Positions 7,844 through 17,484 of a stretch of 64,000 nucleotides of DNA are shown here, piece after piece (position 1 is the first letter of the stretch; the number at the start of each line of letters is the position of its first letter). The notes below the pieces were generated by a model. It had not been told where the DNA came from. It saw nothing but the letters and a program-made list of their open reading frames with translations, and made no database searches. Made by a program: the position numbers and the translations under genes. Source of the DNA: Clostridiales bacterium (GTDB taxonomy: Bacteria; Bacillota; Clostridia; Oscillospirales; Acutalibacteraceae); NCBI GenBank assembly GCA_022799115.1, contig JAAWNT010000009.1, positions 1 to 64,000 of the forward strand, in the 5' to 3' direction.

Positions 7844-8965
7844 CTATTTCTGAGATAAAATCTCCTGTATCACTGAGTATATCCTCTCATTCGCGTCGAG
7901 AATTGCCATTTTGCGCGCATTGCTTTGATATATTTCCAGGGTTTTGCGGTCCTGAGTCATTTCATTCACCTTCCGGATGAGAGTATCTCCTGTCAGCTCT
8001 TTTTCTTCCAGAATTGCCGCCGCCTTGCGATTGACCAAAGACATCGCGTTGTGATACTGGTGATTTTCCGCCACATTAGGAGATGGAATAAGGATAGAAG
8101 CCTTGCCCTGGGCCTGCAACTCGCTTAACGTGATGGCTCCCGCCCGGCAAATCACCAGATCAGCGGCCGCCAGACAATCCGGCATATCTTTGATGTATTC
8201 CCGAACGTCCACGTTTTTGTGCTGTTTCAAGTCCACGCCCTTTTCCTTAAGCAGGTCGGGAAACCATTTTCCATACTGTCCATAGGCGTGAATGTGCTGA
8301 TATCGATCATCCTTGCAGCTACATGCAATGAGATCCGCCACCGGCTCGTTGATCTTTCGGGCTCCCAGACTCCCGCCAAAGGATAAGATGACCGGGCGTT
8401 GGTCAAGTCCAAGCTTTTTCCGGGCTTCCTCCCGCTTTGCGGTGAGAATGGCAGGACGTACCGGATTGCCGGTTACCGTGATGGGACAGGAGTCATCCAA
8501 ATATTTTTTGGCATCCTCCACTGCCAACATTACCCGTTTGGCATATTTGGACAGCATTTTAGTGGTCACGCCAGGGAAAGCGTTCTGTTCATGAATAACA
8601 ATGGGAACCCCCATCCTGGCTGCGGCCCGTAAAATTGGTCCGCTGACATAACCGCCGGTGCCCACACATAAATCCGGCTGGAATTCCCGGATGATTCGTT
8701 TGGATTGTCCGTTGGATGCGATCAGCAATCCCACGGTGTGTATATTTTTGGCGATATTTTTCAGTGTTAATTTGCGCTGAAAACCGGAGATGGTGATTTC
8801 CCGGAACGGATACCCCGCTTCCGGCACCAGCCGTTGCTCCATCCCGCCTTTTGCACCCACATAAAGCAGCTGCGCCTTGGGTTCGTGCTTCCGCACGGTG
8901 CCCGCGATGGCCAAAGCCGGGTTGATATGTCCAGCGGTTCCCCCTCCGGCAAATAAAATCTTCAT
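7844..8965 (-). CDS. murG: Lipid II synthase MurG (GlcNAc transferase)
   Basis: A 373-residue GT-B glycosyltransferase that transfers GlcNAc to lipid I at the inner membrane face, giving lipid II. The N-terminal loop GGGTAGHINPAL, the second G loop SFGGSLGARKINE and the UDP-GlcNAc-binding segment ICRAGAITLSEL are all present. The start is the ATG at 8965, since MKILFAGGGTAGH is the family's usual N-terminus and GGAAGGGG lies about 8 bp upstream; a longer frame to 9100 is not supported. It follows ftsW in the operon. Confidence 0.96.
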   Translation of the reverse strand: MKILFAGGGTAGHINPALAIAGTVRKHEPKAQLLYVGAKGGMEQRLVPEAGYPFREITISGFQRKLTLKNIAKNIHTVGLLIASNGQSKRIIREFQPDLCVGTGGYVSGPILRAAARMGVPIVIHEQNAFPGVTTKMLSKYAKRVMLAVEDAKKYLDDSCPITVTGNPVRPAILTAKREEARKKLGLDQRPVILSFGGSLGARKINEPVADLIACSCKDDRYQHIHAYGQYGKWFPDLLKEKGVDLKQHKNVDVREYIKDMPDCLAAADLVICRAGAITLSELQAQGKASILIPSPNVAENHQYHNAMSLVNRKAAAILEEKELTGDTLIRKVNEMTQDRKTLEIYQSNARKMAILDANERIYSVIQEILSQK

Positions 8966-9144
8966 GCTGTTCGCCCCTTCCCTATGTTTGGCGCTCAAGA
9001 AATCTATCAAAATAAAACCATTTTTTCCAGCGCGTTCATTGATATAACCCATATGGGGATAAAATCTTGATTTTAATTGTTTGGGCAGCCGTATCCTCAT
9101 CTCGCGATACGTTGCCTAAACCAATGTGATACAACCACGATTTG

Positions 9145-10506
9145 CTAGGTCTTTTCCAAACTGGCCGTTCGCGAGATGGACAGCACAACCCCCATCTGTG
9201 CCAAAAGCATAATCAGGGAAGTTCCGCCGTCACTGAAAAACGGAAGGCTGATTCCAGTGTTGGGGATGGTATTGGTAACCACCGCGATGTTCAATAAAAC
9301 CTGTAGCCCAACCTGGGCGGTAAGTCCGATGCCCAACAGGCAGCCGAATTTGTCCTTTGCCCGCATGGAGATGGTGATTCCTCTCCAAACCAGCAGAGCA
9401 AATAGGACGAGAATAATCAGCGCGCCGACCAATCCCAATTCCTCGCACACAACCGCAAAAATAAAGTCGTTTTGCGGCTCCGGCAAATAGAGATATTTTT
9501 GCCTTGACTGCCCTAGTCCCTGTCCCAGCAATCCTCCGGAGCCAATGGCGTATAGGGAATTCCTGGTCTGCCAGGTATCCTGCCAAAGCTCTTCGGTAGT
9601 ATAGGTCAGAGGATCTAGCCAGCCCTGAATTCTGGAATTGGCATAAGTAAGCTTTTGGGTAAACAGGAGGATATAGGCGATCCCTGCGCCCGCCGCTCCC
9701 AAAGCTCCCCCGAACCAACGCAGCTTTACGCCGCCGATAAACAGCATGCCCGCTGCCAACAGCACCACTATAATGGTTCCCGAAAGGTGAGGTTCCGAAA
9801 TCAGCAGTGCACAAGTGGAGCCGAGCACCAATACATAAGGCAGAATTCCATAACGGAAGGTATCCATCTTATTAAAGTTCAAAGAGATCCAGTGGGCGAA
9901 AATCAGCACAATGGCGAATTTGGTAATTTCTGATGCCTGAAAGCTAAAGCTACCAATCTGTACCCAACGGTGCACATCATTGATGGGCGGCATAACCAGC
10001 ACCACCGCCAGGAGCAAATAAGAAACCAGCAAAATAGGCACTGCCAATTTGTGCAGATGGTGATAGTCAAAATAGGAAACCGCCAGCATGATGACCACGC
10101 CCATCACCGCATACATCAGCTGCTTTTTTATAAAGTGGCCGCTGTCATTGTGCAGGTAATAAGCGTTGGGAAAACTGGCGGAATATAACATGACCAGTCC
10201 GATTCCCAACAACACCAGCACCAGTATTAAAAACGGCAGATCCATTCCGGAGCGGATGGAAAACAGTTTGAACCGTTTTTTTACCGCCTTTTTTCCCCTG
10301 TTCATTAACGACCGCTTTGCCGTATTGTCTTTTTTTTCCTTGACATCCTTAACAGGAGGGGCGTACCGTTGATCCCGGTGCAAGGACGCCTCTTGAGCAG
10401 CGCCCGCCCTACGGCTGGGCGTTTCCTTTTCCAATTGTGAGCTTCTGGGAGCGCGCCTGCTGCTGCTTGGTCGATAGGCCGCTCTGCGCTTCTTATCCTT
10501 TTTCAC
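9145..10506 (-). CDS. ftsW: FtsW/SpoVE-type SEDS glycosyltransferase
   Basis: A 453-residue SEDS protein with about ten membrane helices from residue 90 on. SEDS markers include PEPQNDFIFAVVCEELGLVG and the C-terminal GISLPFFSDGGTSL. SEDS enzymes polymerise lipid II together with a class B PBP, two of which are encoded upstream. The first 85 residues are a strongly basic, low-complexity tail rich in Lys, Arg and Ser, which is long for the family. FtsW and SpoVE cannot be told apart from sequence alone; the symbol reflects position in the division cluster. Confidence 0.93.
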   Translation of the reverse strand: MKKDKKRRAAYRPSSSRRAPRSSQLEKETPSRRAGAAQEASLHRDQRYAPPVKDVKEKKDNTAKRSLMNRGKKAVKKRFKLFSIRSGMDLPFLILVLVLLGIGLVMLYSASFPNAYYLHNDSGHFIKKQLMYAVMGVVIMLAVSYFDYHHLHKLAVPILLVSYLLLAVVLVMPPINDVHRWVQIGSFSFQASEITKFAIVLIFAHWISLNFNKMDTFRYGILPYVLVLGSTCALLISEPHLSGTIIVVLLAAGMLFIGGVKLRWFGGALGAAGAGIAYILLFTQKLTYANSRIQGWLDPLTYTTEELWQDTWQTRNSLYAIGSGGLLGQGLGQSRQKYLYLPEPQNDFIFAVVCEELGLVGALIILVLFALLVWRGITISMRAKDKFGCLLGIGLTAQVGLQVLLNIAVVTNTIPNTGISLPFFSDGGTSLIMLLAQMGVVLSISRTASLEKT

Positions 10507-10557
10507 AAATTCCGCTCCTTTCCGCTCATCATTCCTTTATCCATGCTCGCAAAACCG

Positions 10558-11580
10558 CTAAATCATATGGATCCCATACATCGTCACCATCAGAGCGGCG
10601 ATGCCCCCCACAATGGTAATCAAACTGAATACCGTGCAAATTTTACGTTCCGACCACCCGTTCATTTCAAAATGGTGATGAATCGGACTCATTTTAAACA
10701 GGCGTTTTCCGTGGGAAATTTTAAAATAACTTACCTGTAAAACCACAGAAAGCATCTCCAGCCAATAAACAATCCCCAAAGGAATCAGCAAAATAGGCAT
10801 ATCCAGGGCAAAGGCCAAGGCACACACCATTCCGCCCAAAAACAGAGAACCAGTATCCCCCATAAATACCTTAGCGGGATTAAAGTTCCAAACAAGGAAT
10901 CCCAGACAGGCGCCCGCCAAAGCTGCGGCGGAAATGCTTACTCCGGTTATCGACAGATATCCTGCAATTACCATAAAGAATATGCCCACAAAGAAGGTGA
11001 TTGATGCATCCAGCCCGTCAATCCCATCGGTGAGATTGACGGCGTTTACCATGCCAACAATGAGGACAGCGGCAATGGGATAATACCAAAGGCCGAGATC
11101 CACGTAATCCAAAAACGGGATTCGGGTAAAGGTATCCCCTCCCGCAAAATAGATGGTGGCCAAATAAGCGGCCGCTACCAAAAATTGCAGAACAAGCTTT
11201 TGCCGGGCGGTTAAACCCAGGTTGCGTTTTTTTACCACTTTGATGTAGTCGTCAAAAAAGCCAATGATGCCATAGCATACCGCCATGGCGAGTCCTCCCA
11301 GCACTTTGGTGAGGATCAACTGGCTGTCTGAAAGCGTAACCGCCGATATGGCGTAATAAATGGGAACACAGATAATCACCGCCACAAAAATACCGATGAT
11401 AAACATGATCCCTCCCATAGTGGGGGTACCCTGCTTCTTTTTGTGCCAGGAGGGTCCAATCTCTAGGATAGTTTGCCCATATTTTAATTTGTGTAAAAAT
11501 GGAATGAGCCATTTCCCCAAAATTGCCGTGATTGCAAACGCGATTACCACCGCCGCTATTTGCGCCCAAAAACCGTTCAT
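10558..11580 (-). CDS. mraY: Phospho-MurNAc-pentapeptide translocase MraY
   Basis: A 340-residue integral membrane enzyme that transfers phospho-MurNAc-pentapeptide to undecaprenyl phosphate, making lipid I. Conserved MraY segments are visible: NLTDGIDGLDASI, FMGDTGSLFLGG with catalytic Asp residues, and the histidine motif MSPIHHHFEMNGW. The ATG at 11580 is chosen for its GAGAGGTGG site; a start 18 bp upstream is less likely. It has its own predicted promoter. murD and murF, usual neighbours, are absent. Confidence 0.97.
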   Translation of the reverse strand: MNGFWAQIAAVVIAFAITAILGKWLIPFLHKLKYGQTILEIGPSWHKKKQGTPTMGGIMFIIGIFVAVIICVPIYYAISAVTLSDSQLILTKVLGGLAMAVCYGIIGFFDDYIKVVKKRNLGLTARQKLVLQFLVAAAYLATIYFAGGDTFTRIPFLDYVDLGLWYYPIAAVLIVGMVNAVNLTDGIDGLDASITFFVGIFFMVIAGYLSITGVSISAAALAGACLGFLVWNFNPAKVFMGDTGSLFLGGMVCALAFALDMPILLIPLGIVYWLEMLSVVLQVSYFKISHGKRLFKMSPIHHHFEMNGWSERKICTVFSLITIVGGIAALMVTMYGIHMI

Positions 11581-11663
11581 TATTTTGCCACCTCTCAAAA
11601 ATGATCCGATCCGGTTGTTCCCGGCCGTCCTTTTCTTTTCCGTAATACTACGGCAACAAAATG

Positions 11664-11691
11664 ATTATAGCATACGTCTATTCATTTGTAA
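11664..11691 (-). promoter_or_regulatory. Internal promoter for mraY-ftsW-murG-murA
   Basis: On the minus strand, TTACAA-like -35 (11686-11691), 16 bp and TATAAT (11664-11669). The whole gap 11581-11994 holds this promoter and no gene that I can see. Confidence 0.5.
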
Positions 11692-11994
11692 CTGCAAAAT
11701 TTGGCATTCGAAATTTCCTTCTTTTCCCAACACCATAACAAGCCCTCCTTTTTTATCATATGAATTCAGCTAGTCATTTATTTACTCTTTTCCTTGGTTT
11801 ATCCTATGGATTCTCCAAAGATCTCCTCAGGATAAATTGTTAGGGGAAAAGATTTGTTTATGCCAAAAACCTTTTTTGGATTCCCTCAAGTCAAGCCGGG
11901 AACGAGATTGCTCTATTCGGATAAAAGCCCGCTCCCTGAATCTTATCCAATGAATGGACAAGGATGCATTTTGCGCAAAATCGCTTAAGAAGCA

Positions 11995-14244
11995 TTATTC
12001 AATCCTATCCTGAGTAACAAATACTACCTCTACCACAGTCCCCGGACTCACTTGCGCCCCTTCTTCTACACTTTGGGATACCGATACGGGGGTTTCTCCT
12101 TCGGAAGTTCCTCCCGCTCCGGATATCTTGATGTTTAATCCTGCATTTACCGCCGCTTCGTTGGCTTGGGCCATGGTCATTTGGGTGAGCTTCGGCACTG
12201 TGACCACCGTATTGGATGACTGATTATCGGTGAACAGAACCACCGTGCCGCTTTTGGGAACCGCCTTACCCTGTTCGGGTATTTGGCGGAGTACCGTTTG
12301 ATTGCCGTCGGTAGGGCCGTACACTTTGTAGGTCAGCCCCGCCTGCTCCAGATTGGTTCGCGCCTCCGGAAGAGAAACACCCACCAATTCCGGGGCAATC
12401 ACATCCTGTTCCTTTTCTTCCGACTCATTAAACTTGCGTTCCACTCCCAGATAGGGAAGAATCTCCTCCATCACTTCACGGAAAGTAGGCGCCGCCACAA
12501 AGCTGCCGTAGTAGCTGTCTCCCTTTGGAGTATCGTAGAAAACCAGCATAGCTACCTGGGGATCGTCGGCAGGTGCAAATCCGCAATAAGAGGAAATATA
12601 GTCCTTGATGTTGGGCTGCATGCTTTGGCCGATCTTTTCCGAAGTTCCGGTTTTACCGCCCACTCGGTATCCGGCAACATATCCGTTTTTACCGGAGCCC
12701 TCCACGGCGTTAATGCGTAAGTACTCACTGAGCTGCTTGGAGGTTTCTTCAGAGATCACCTGACGCTTGGTCTGGGTATCTGACTGCTTTACGACGTTGC
12801 CTTGGTCGTCGATGATCTGATCCACCACGTGAGGTTGAACCAGACGTCCGCCGTTTACCACGGAGGCCACCGCCGTGAGCATCTGAATAGGGGTAACCGT
12901 AAGACCCTGGCCAAAAGAACCTATGGCCAAGTCCAGGTCGGTCATCGCTCCCACCACGCCTCCAGCGTTGAAGAACTGGCCTTTGGCTTCTCCTGGCAGA
13001 TCGATTCCAGTTCTATCGCTGAATCCAAACGCGCTGAAATAATCATAGAATTTTTCTGTACCGATCATGGAACCCAGCTTTCCAAATGCGGGATTGCAGG
13101 AATTGCACAGAGCCTGCAGAAAGTTCTGATGTCCATGGCCCGTGGTTTTATGGCACTTGATTCTGCGACCGCTTTGCATAAAATAGCCGGGACATTCAAA
13201 GGGCGTTTGTTCCGTGACTACTCCTTCCTGCAGGCCCATGGCTGATGTGATAATCTTAAACACCGAGCCTGGATAATAGTTATCAGAGACCGCTTTATTT
13301 CTCCATTGTTCTCCCAACGCCTCGGTGCGTGCTTTCGCTCGTTCCTCCTCGGGCAGGGTTTCAATTTCAGCGGCCTTAACCTCATCGGTGATGGTGAAAG
13401 GATTGTTGGGGTCAAAATCCTCTTTCACCGCCATTCCTAAAATCGCCCCTGTGTTTACGTCCATCACGATGGCGGTGGCCCGTTTTTTGACCTGGTTATT
13501 TTTAATCCCCTCCTCCAGATGGCGTTCCAGGGAATACTGGATGAATTTATCGATGGTAAGCTTCAAGTTATTGCCGCTTTTGGCGGGCACCATCTGCTCA
13601 TAATCGTAAGGCATATCGGTACCCCGGGCGTTTTTGGCCGTTACTAATCGGCCGGGTTCTCCTGTTAGATCTTTATCATATTGCTTCTCCAGTCCCGCCA
13701 GACCCTGGCTGTCGGTTCCCGTAAAGCCCAGCACCACCGCCGCCAGATTGTTGTCGTTGGGATAATATCGTTTGTAGTCTTCAATCAATCGTATTCCCGC
13801 TGTGATTTCATGTTCCGCTTTAAAAGCAACAATTTGATCTTTGATCTCGCTTTCCACCTTGCGCTTGACAATGGTATGATAGGATTTTGTGTTGTTGGCC
13901 TTTTCCAGCAACACGGATTCCTCCATCCCCAGGATTGCCGACAAGCCCTTGGCAACCTCCGCCCGCCGGGCATCGTCCTTAAAATACACCGGTTCCAGCA
14001 CCACGGTCCACACGGAGGCGCTTTCGGCCAGCGATTCTCCATTTCGATCCAGGATACTGCCTCGTTTGGCCTGAATGGTGGTGTCTGCCAGCTGCTGATC
14101 GATGGCCCGGCTTTGCAGGTCCTCGCCGTCAATGATTTGAAGCTGGAATAGCCGGACGGCCAGGACGCCAAACCCCACCATCACCAGTGCTACCAGTATA
14201 ATCAGAGATCTCCGCCACATCCTTACTGTGGTTCCCTTCGACAT
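11995..14244 (-). CDS. Class B penicillin-binding protein with PASTA domains (FtsI/SpoVD type), copy 2
   Basis: A 749-residue peptidoglycan D,D-transpeptidase. It has a short cytoplasmic N-terminus, one membrane helix (about 12-32), the pedestal motif RGSILDRNG, and then a transpeptidase domain with all three active-site motifs: S-V-F-K in PGSVFKIIT, S-C-N in CNSCNPAF, and KTG in GGKTGTSEK. Two PASTA domains end the protein (from about residues 615 and 680). It is a close tandem paralogue of the gene just upstream in the operon. In Bacillus the pair would be PbpB (division) and SpoVD (spore cortex); I cannot assign the roles here. Confidence 0.93.
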   Translation of the reverse strand: MSKGTTVRMWRRSLIILVALVMVGFGVLAVRLFQLQIIDGEDLQSRAIDQQLADTTIQAKRGSILDRNGESLAESASVWTVVLEPVYFKDDARRAEVAKGLSAILGMEESVLLEKANNTKSYHTIVKRKVESEIKDQIVAFKAEHEITAGIRLIEDYKRYYPNDNNLAAVVLGFTGTDSQGLAGLEKQYDKDLTGEPGRLVTAKNARGTDMPYDYEQMVPAKSGNNLKLTIDKFIQYSLERHLEEGIKNNQVKKRATAIVMDVNTGAILGMAVKEDFDPNNPFTITDEVKAAEIETLPEEERAKARTEALGEQWRNKAVSDNYYPGSVFKIITSAMGLQEGVVTEQTPFECPGYFMQSGRRIKCHKTTGHGHQNFLQALCNSCNPAFGKLGSMIGTEKFYDYFSAFGFSDRTGIDLPGEAKGQFFNAGGVVGAMTDLDLAIGSFGQGLTVTPIQMLTAVASVVNGGRLVQPHVVDQIIDDQGNVVKQSDTQTKRQVISEETSKQLSEYLRINAVEGSGKNGYVAGYRVGGKTGTSEKIGQSMQPNIKDYISSYCGFAPADDPQVAMLVFYDTPKGDSYYGSFVAAPTFREVMEEILPYLGVERKFNESEEKEQDVIAPELVGVSLPEARTNLEQAGLTYKVYGPTDGNQTVLRQIPEQGKAVPKSGTVVLFTDNQSSNTVVTVPKLTQMTMAQANEAAVNAGLNIKISGAGGTSEGETPVSVSQSVEEGAQVSPGTVVEVVFVTQDRIE

Positions 14245-14529
14245 AGCGCGCGTTCCTCCTAACGATATCAGGTTTGGTTGTCGTCATAACCGGTAAAGGG
14301 CGTCCGCACTGAGCGGGTGTTCCTACCGTTTGGACTCTTCATTCCTAACATGATATGAGAAGAAACTGCGATTTATATCTGATGCCGCGCGCGGATTCCG
14401 CTTCATTTTCCCTTTGCTTCCACCAATGGCCCAAGCTATGGGGAACCGGATTTTCGGAGGATGACCAAGGTCAGAATCCATAGATTCGGATATCTCTTGA
14501 CTTTTTGAATTCTCTCGACATCAGAAAAG

Positions 14530-16770
14530 TTATTCAATCGTATCCTGGGCTACAAACACCACTTCCACTACCGTTCCGGGGCTTACCTTTGTTCCCTCCT
14601 CAATGCTTTGGGAAACCGAAATCACCGCAGACTCCGACGAATCGCCGGAACCCGCGCTGGAAACGCGAATATTCAGACCCGCATAAGCCGCCTCTTCCGA
14701 AGCGCGGGAAATGGTCAACTGGGTCAGCTTAGGCACTTTCACCGTAGTATTCATGGACTCTTCATCGGTGTAAAGCACCACCAAACCATCTTTGGGTATC
14801 GCCTTGCCTTGCTCCGGCACCTGAGAGAGCACGGTTTGATTCTCTCCCTGAGGTCCATAAATCCGGTAGGCAAGGCCAGCCTGATCCAGATTTCTTTTTG
14901 CGTCTGCAAGAGAGGTTCCTGCCACGCCTGGGGTTTGGGTGTCCTGATTTTTCAGCTCGGTATCGCTGAATTTTCGTTCCACGCCCAGGTAAGGAAGAAT
15001 ATCCTTCATAACGTTGCGGAAGGTAGGCGCAGCCACATAACTGCCATAATAATTCTGGCCTTTCGGCTCGTCGTAAAATACCAACATGGCAATCTGTGGA
15101 TTGTCCGCCGGCGCAAAACCGCAGTAAGAGGCGATATACAACCCCTGCCTTTTCGGATTCTTTTCCGAGGTACCCGTTTTACCTGCAATTCGGTATCCAG
15201 GCACATACCCGTTTTTTCCGGATCCCTTTTCCGCGTTGATCCGCAGCATCTCACACAGGCGTTTAGAAGTGTCTTCAGAAATCACCTGACGCTTAATCTC
15301 GGTTCCTGAAGCCTTTACAATATTGCCCTTATCGTCCACGATCTGATCCACCACATGGGGTTGCACCAGATAGCCTCCGTTTGCCACAGCGGCTATGGCG
15401 GTCAGCATCTGCATGGGGGTCACGGTAAGTCCCTGGCCAAAGGTTCCAATCGCCAGATCCAGATTAGTGAGGGCTCCCTCCACGCCGTTCGTATTAAAAA
15501 ACTGACCCTTGGCCTCGCCAGGTAAATCGATTCCTGTTTGGTTGATAAAGCCAAAGCCGCTGTAATACTCATAGAACTTCTCCTTGCCGATCAGCTTACC
15601 CAGCTCATAGAAAGAGGGATTGCAGGAGTTGCATAACGCTTTAAGAAAGGCCTGCTGTCCATGTCCGTCCCTCTTATGGCAGTGAATGGTTATTCCCCCC
15701 TCCCGGAAGAATCCGGGACAATAGAAGGAGGACTGTTCATTGACCACGTTCTCCTCTAATCCCATAGCTGCCGTAATGACTTTAAAGACCGATCCAGGTT
15801 CGTAGTTGTCCGCTACCGCTTTATTTCTCCATTGCTCGCCCAGGGCTTCCGACTTTGCCACGGCTTTTTCCGCTTCTGGCAAGGTATTGATCTTGGCGGA
15901 CTTTAAAGGATCCGCGATGGTAAACGGGTCGTTGGGATCAAAATCCCCCTTTATCGCCATTCCCAGGATCGCCCCGGTATTAACATCCATCACGATGGCC
16001 GTGGCCCGTTGTTCCACTTGGTTGTTCTGGATTCCTTCTTCCAGATTTCGTTCCAGCGTATATTGAATGAATTTGTCGATGGAAAGCTTCAGATCGTAAC
16101 CGTTGCGTGCAGGCACCATCTGTTCGTATTCATAGGGCATATCAGCTCCCTGGGCATTCTTGGCGGTAACCAGTCTTCCGGGGACGCCGGTCAGTTCGTT
16201 ATCATACTGCTTTTCCAGCCCTTCCAAGCCCTGTCCGTCCATTCCGGTAAATCCCAACAGCACCGAAGCCAGGTTGTTGTCATTGGGATAATACCGCTTA
16301 TAGTCTTCCACCAAGCGAATCCCTACCGAGATGGATTGTTCCTTCTTAAAGGCGATAATCTCGTCCTTAATATCGCTTTCCACCTTGCGTTTCAGGACGG
16401 TATAGTAGGATTTTTCATTCCCTGCCTTTTCAAATATCATGGTTTCGTCCAAGTCAAGGATTTTTGAAAGCCCTTTTGCCACAATGGAGCGCTCAGCATC
16501 GTTCTTAAAATAAGCAGGTTCCAGCACCACAGTCCAAACAGAGGCGCTCTCCGCCATTAAATTGCCGTTGCAGTCCAGTATACTGCCCCGTTCTGCGTTG
16601 ATACTGGTATCCGCCAGTTGCTGGCTGACCGCACGCTTTTGCAATTCCTCCCCGTCGATAATCTGTAGCTGAATCAATCGCACAATGATAATTGAGAATC
16701 CCACTACCACCAGAGCGATCAGCACGATCAGCGACCGTTTCCACATTCTTGCCGTAGTTTCCTTTGTCAT
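14530..16770 (-). CDS. Class B penicillin-binding protein with PASTA domains (FtsI/SpoVD type), copy 1
   Basis: A 746-residue D,D-transpeptidase, collinear with the next gene over its whole length. It has one membrane helix, S-V-F-K in PGSVFKVIT, S-C-N in CNSCNPSF, KTG in AGKTGTSEK, and two C-terminal PASTA domains. One difference is in the pedestal motif, normally RGxIxDRNG: here it reads RGSILDCNG, so a highly conserved Arg is Cys. The ATG at 16770 is preferred because AAAGGATGG lies upstream and the paralogue begins at the same point. A 285-bp gap with no gene separates the two copies. Confidence 0.92.
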   Translation of the reverse strand: MTKETTARMWKRSLIVLIALVVVGFSIIIVRLIQLQIIDGEELQKRAVSQQLADTSINAERGSILDCNGNLMAESASVWTVVLEPAYFKNDAERSIVAKGLSKILDLDETMIFEKAGNEKSYYTVLKRKVESDIKDEIIAFKKEQSISVGIRLVEDYKRYYPNDNNLASVLLGFTGMDGQGLEGLEKQYDNELTGVPGRLVTAKNAQGADMPYEYEQMVPARNGYDLKLSIDKFIQYTLERNLEEGIQNNQVEQRATAIVMDVNTGAILGMAIKGDFDPNDPFTIADPLKSAKINTLPEAEKAVAKSEALGEQWRNKAVADNYEPGSVFKVITAAMGLEENVVNEQSSFYCPGFFREGGITIHCHKRDGHGQQAFLKALCNSCNPSFYELGKLIGKEKFYEYYSGFGFINQTGIDLPGEAKGQFFNTNGVEGALTNLDLAIGTFGQGLTVTPMQMLTAIAAVANGGYLVQPHVVDQIVDDKGNIVKASGTEIKRQVISEDTSKRLCEMLRINAEKGSGKNGYVPGYRIAGKTGTSEKNPKRQGLYIASYCGFAPADNPQIAMLVFYDEPKGQNYYGSYVAAPTFRNVMKDILPYLGVERKFSDTELKNQDTQTPGVAGTSLADAKRNLDQAGLAYRIYGPQGENQTVLSQVPEQGKAIPKDGLVVLYTDEESMNTTVKVPKLTQLTISRASEEAAYAGLNIRVSSAGSGDSSESAVISVSQSIEEGTKVSPGTVVEVVFVAQDTIE

Positions 16771-16930
16771 TATTCGCCCATCCTTTCGCTGAAGCCGGGA
16801 CATATCGTATAAATTCTTGATTTCCTCTATTTACCAAAACCTGATATATACAAAATGAGAGTCAAGATTATCTCTCAACTCTCCTTGCTGCGAACTATGT
16901 AACAAAAAGCGCTCCATGCTGGTTCCAGCC

Positions 16931-17437
16931 TCAGGAAAATAAGTCGGAAATGGTATCGCCGATTTTATCCAGCAGATTGCGTTCTTTAACGTTTTGCCTG
17001 ATTTCCGCCCGATCCCCCTCCGACAAGCTGATGTAGTCGATTTGATGGGCCTCAGTGGTCTTCATTCCCAGTTCATTTTTGGCATAATCCTCCACTGTGC
17101 GCAGGGAATATTCATTCTCCAGCTTCATGGAAAGCTGTATATTCATACTCTGCTGCTCATCCAGACTTTTACTTGCTGCTGTAATCTGGGCGGTCAGCTC
17201 GGTCAACCGAGCCTGGCTATACACCATGGTTCCCACAACCGCCAGGACAACAAAAGAGCAGAAAACGCTAACCAGTACGGTGAGCGGATTATACTTTTTC
17301 CGGCGGTTGTGCTGCAGCTGTTCCTCTGAGATTTTAATGATATTGTCTTTTTTCTTGGAGTCTTGCAGCTCCTTTACGCTGGGCTCGAACAGCGAAAAAT
17401 CATAAGCCGTGTTTTTATTCTCTGCCACTTTTGTCAC
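16931..17437 (-). CDS. ftsL: FtsL-like division protein
   Basis: A 168-residue bitopic protein. A charged cytoplasmic tail of about 48 residues is followed by one membrane helix (PLTVLVSVFCSFVVLAVVG region) and a periplasmic coiled coil (about 75-125) ending in the septum-former segment YAKNELGMKTTEAHQIDYI. FtsL with DivIC and DivIB activates the septal FtsW-PBP synthase. Sequence similarity in this family is low; the call rests on topology plus its place between rsmH and the PBP gene. Confidence 0.85.
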   Translation of the reverse strand: MTKVAENKNTAYDFSLFEPSVKELQDSKKKDNIIKISEEQLQHNRRKKYNPLTVLVSVFCSFVVLAVVGTMVYSQARLTELTAQITAASKSLDEQQSMNIQLSMKLENEYSLRTVEDYAKNELGMKTTEAHQIDYISLSEGDRAEIRQNVKERNLLDKIGDTISDLFS

Positions 17438-17484
17438 CTCAGTCTACTTTCTACGTCTTCCCTTTGATAAAAAGGAGATATCAT

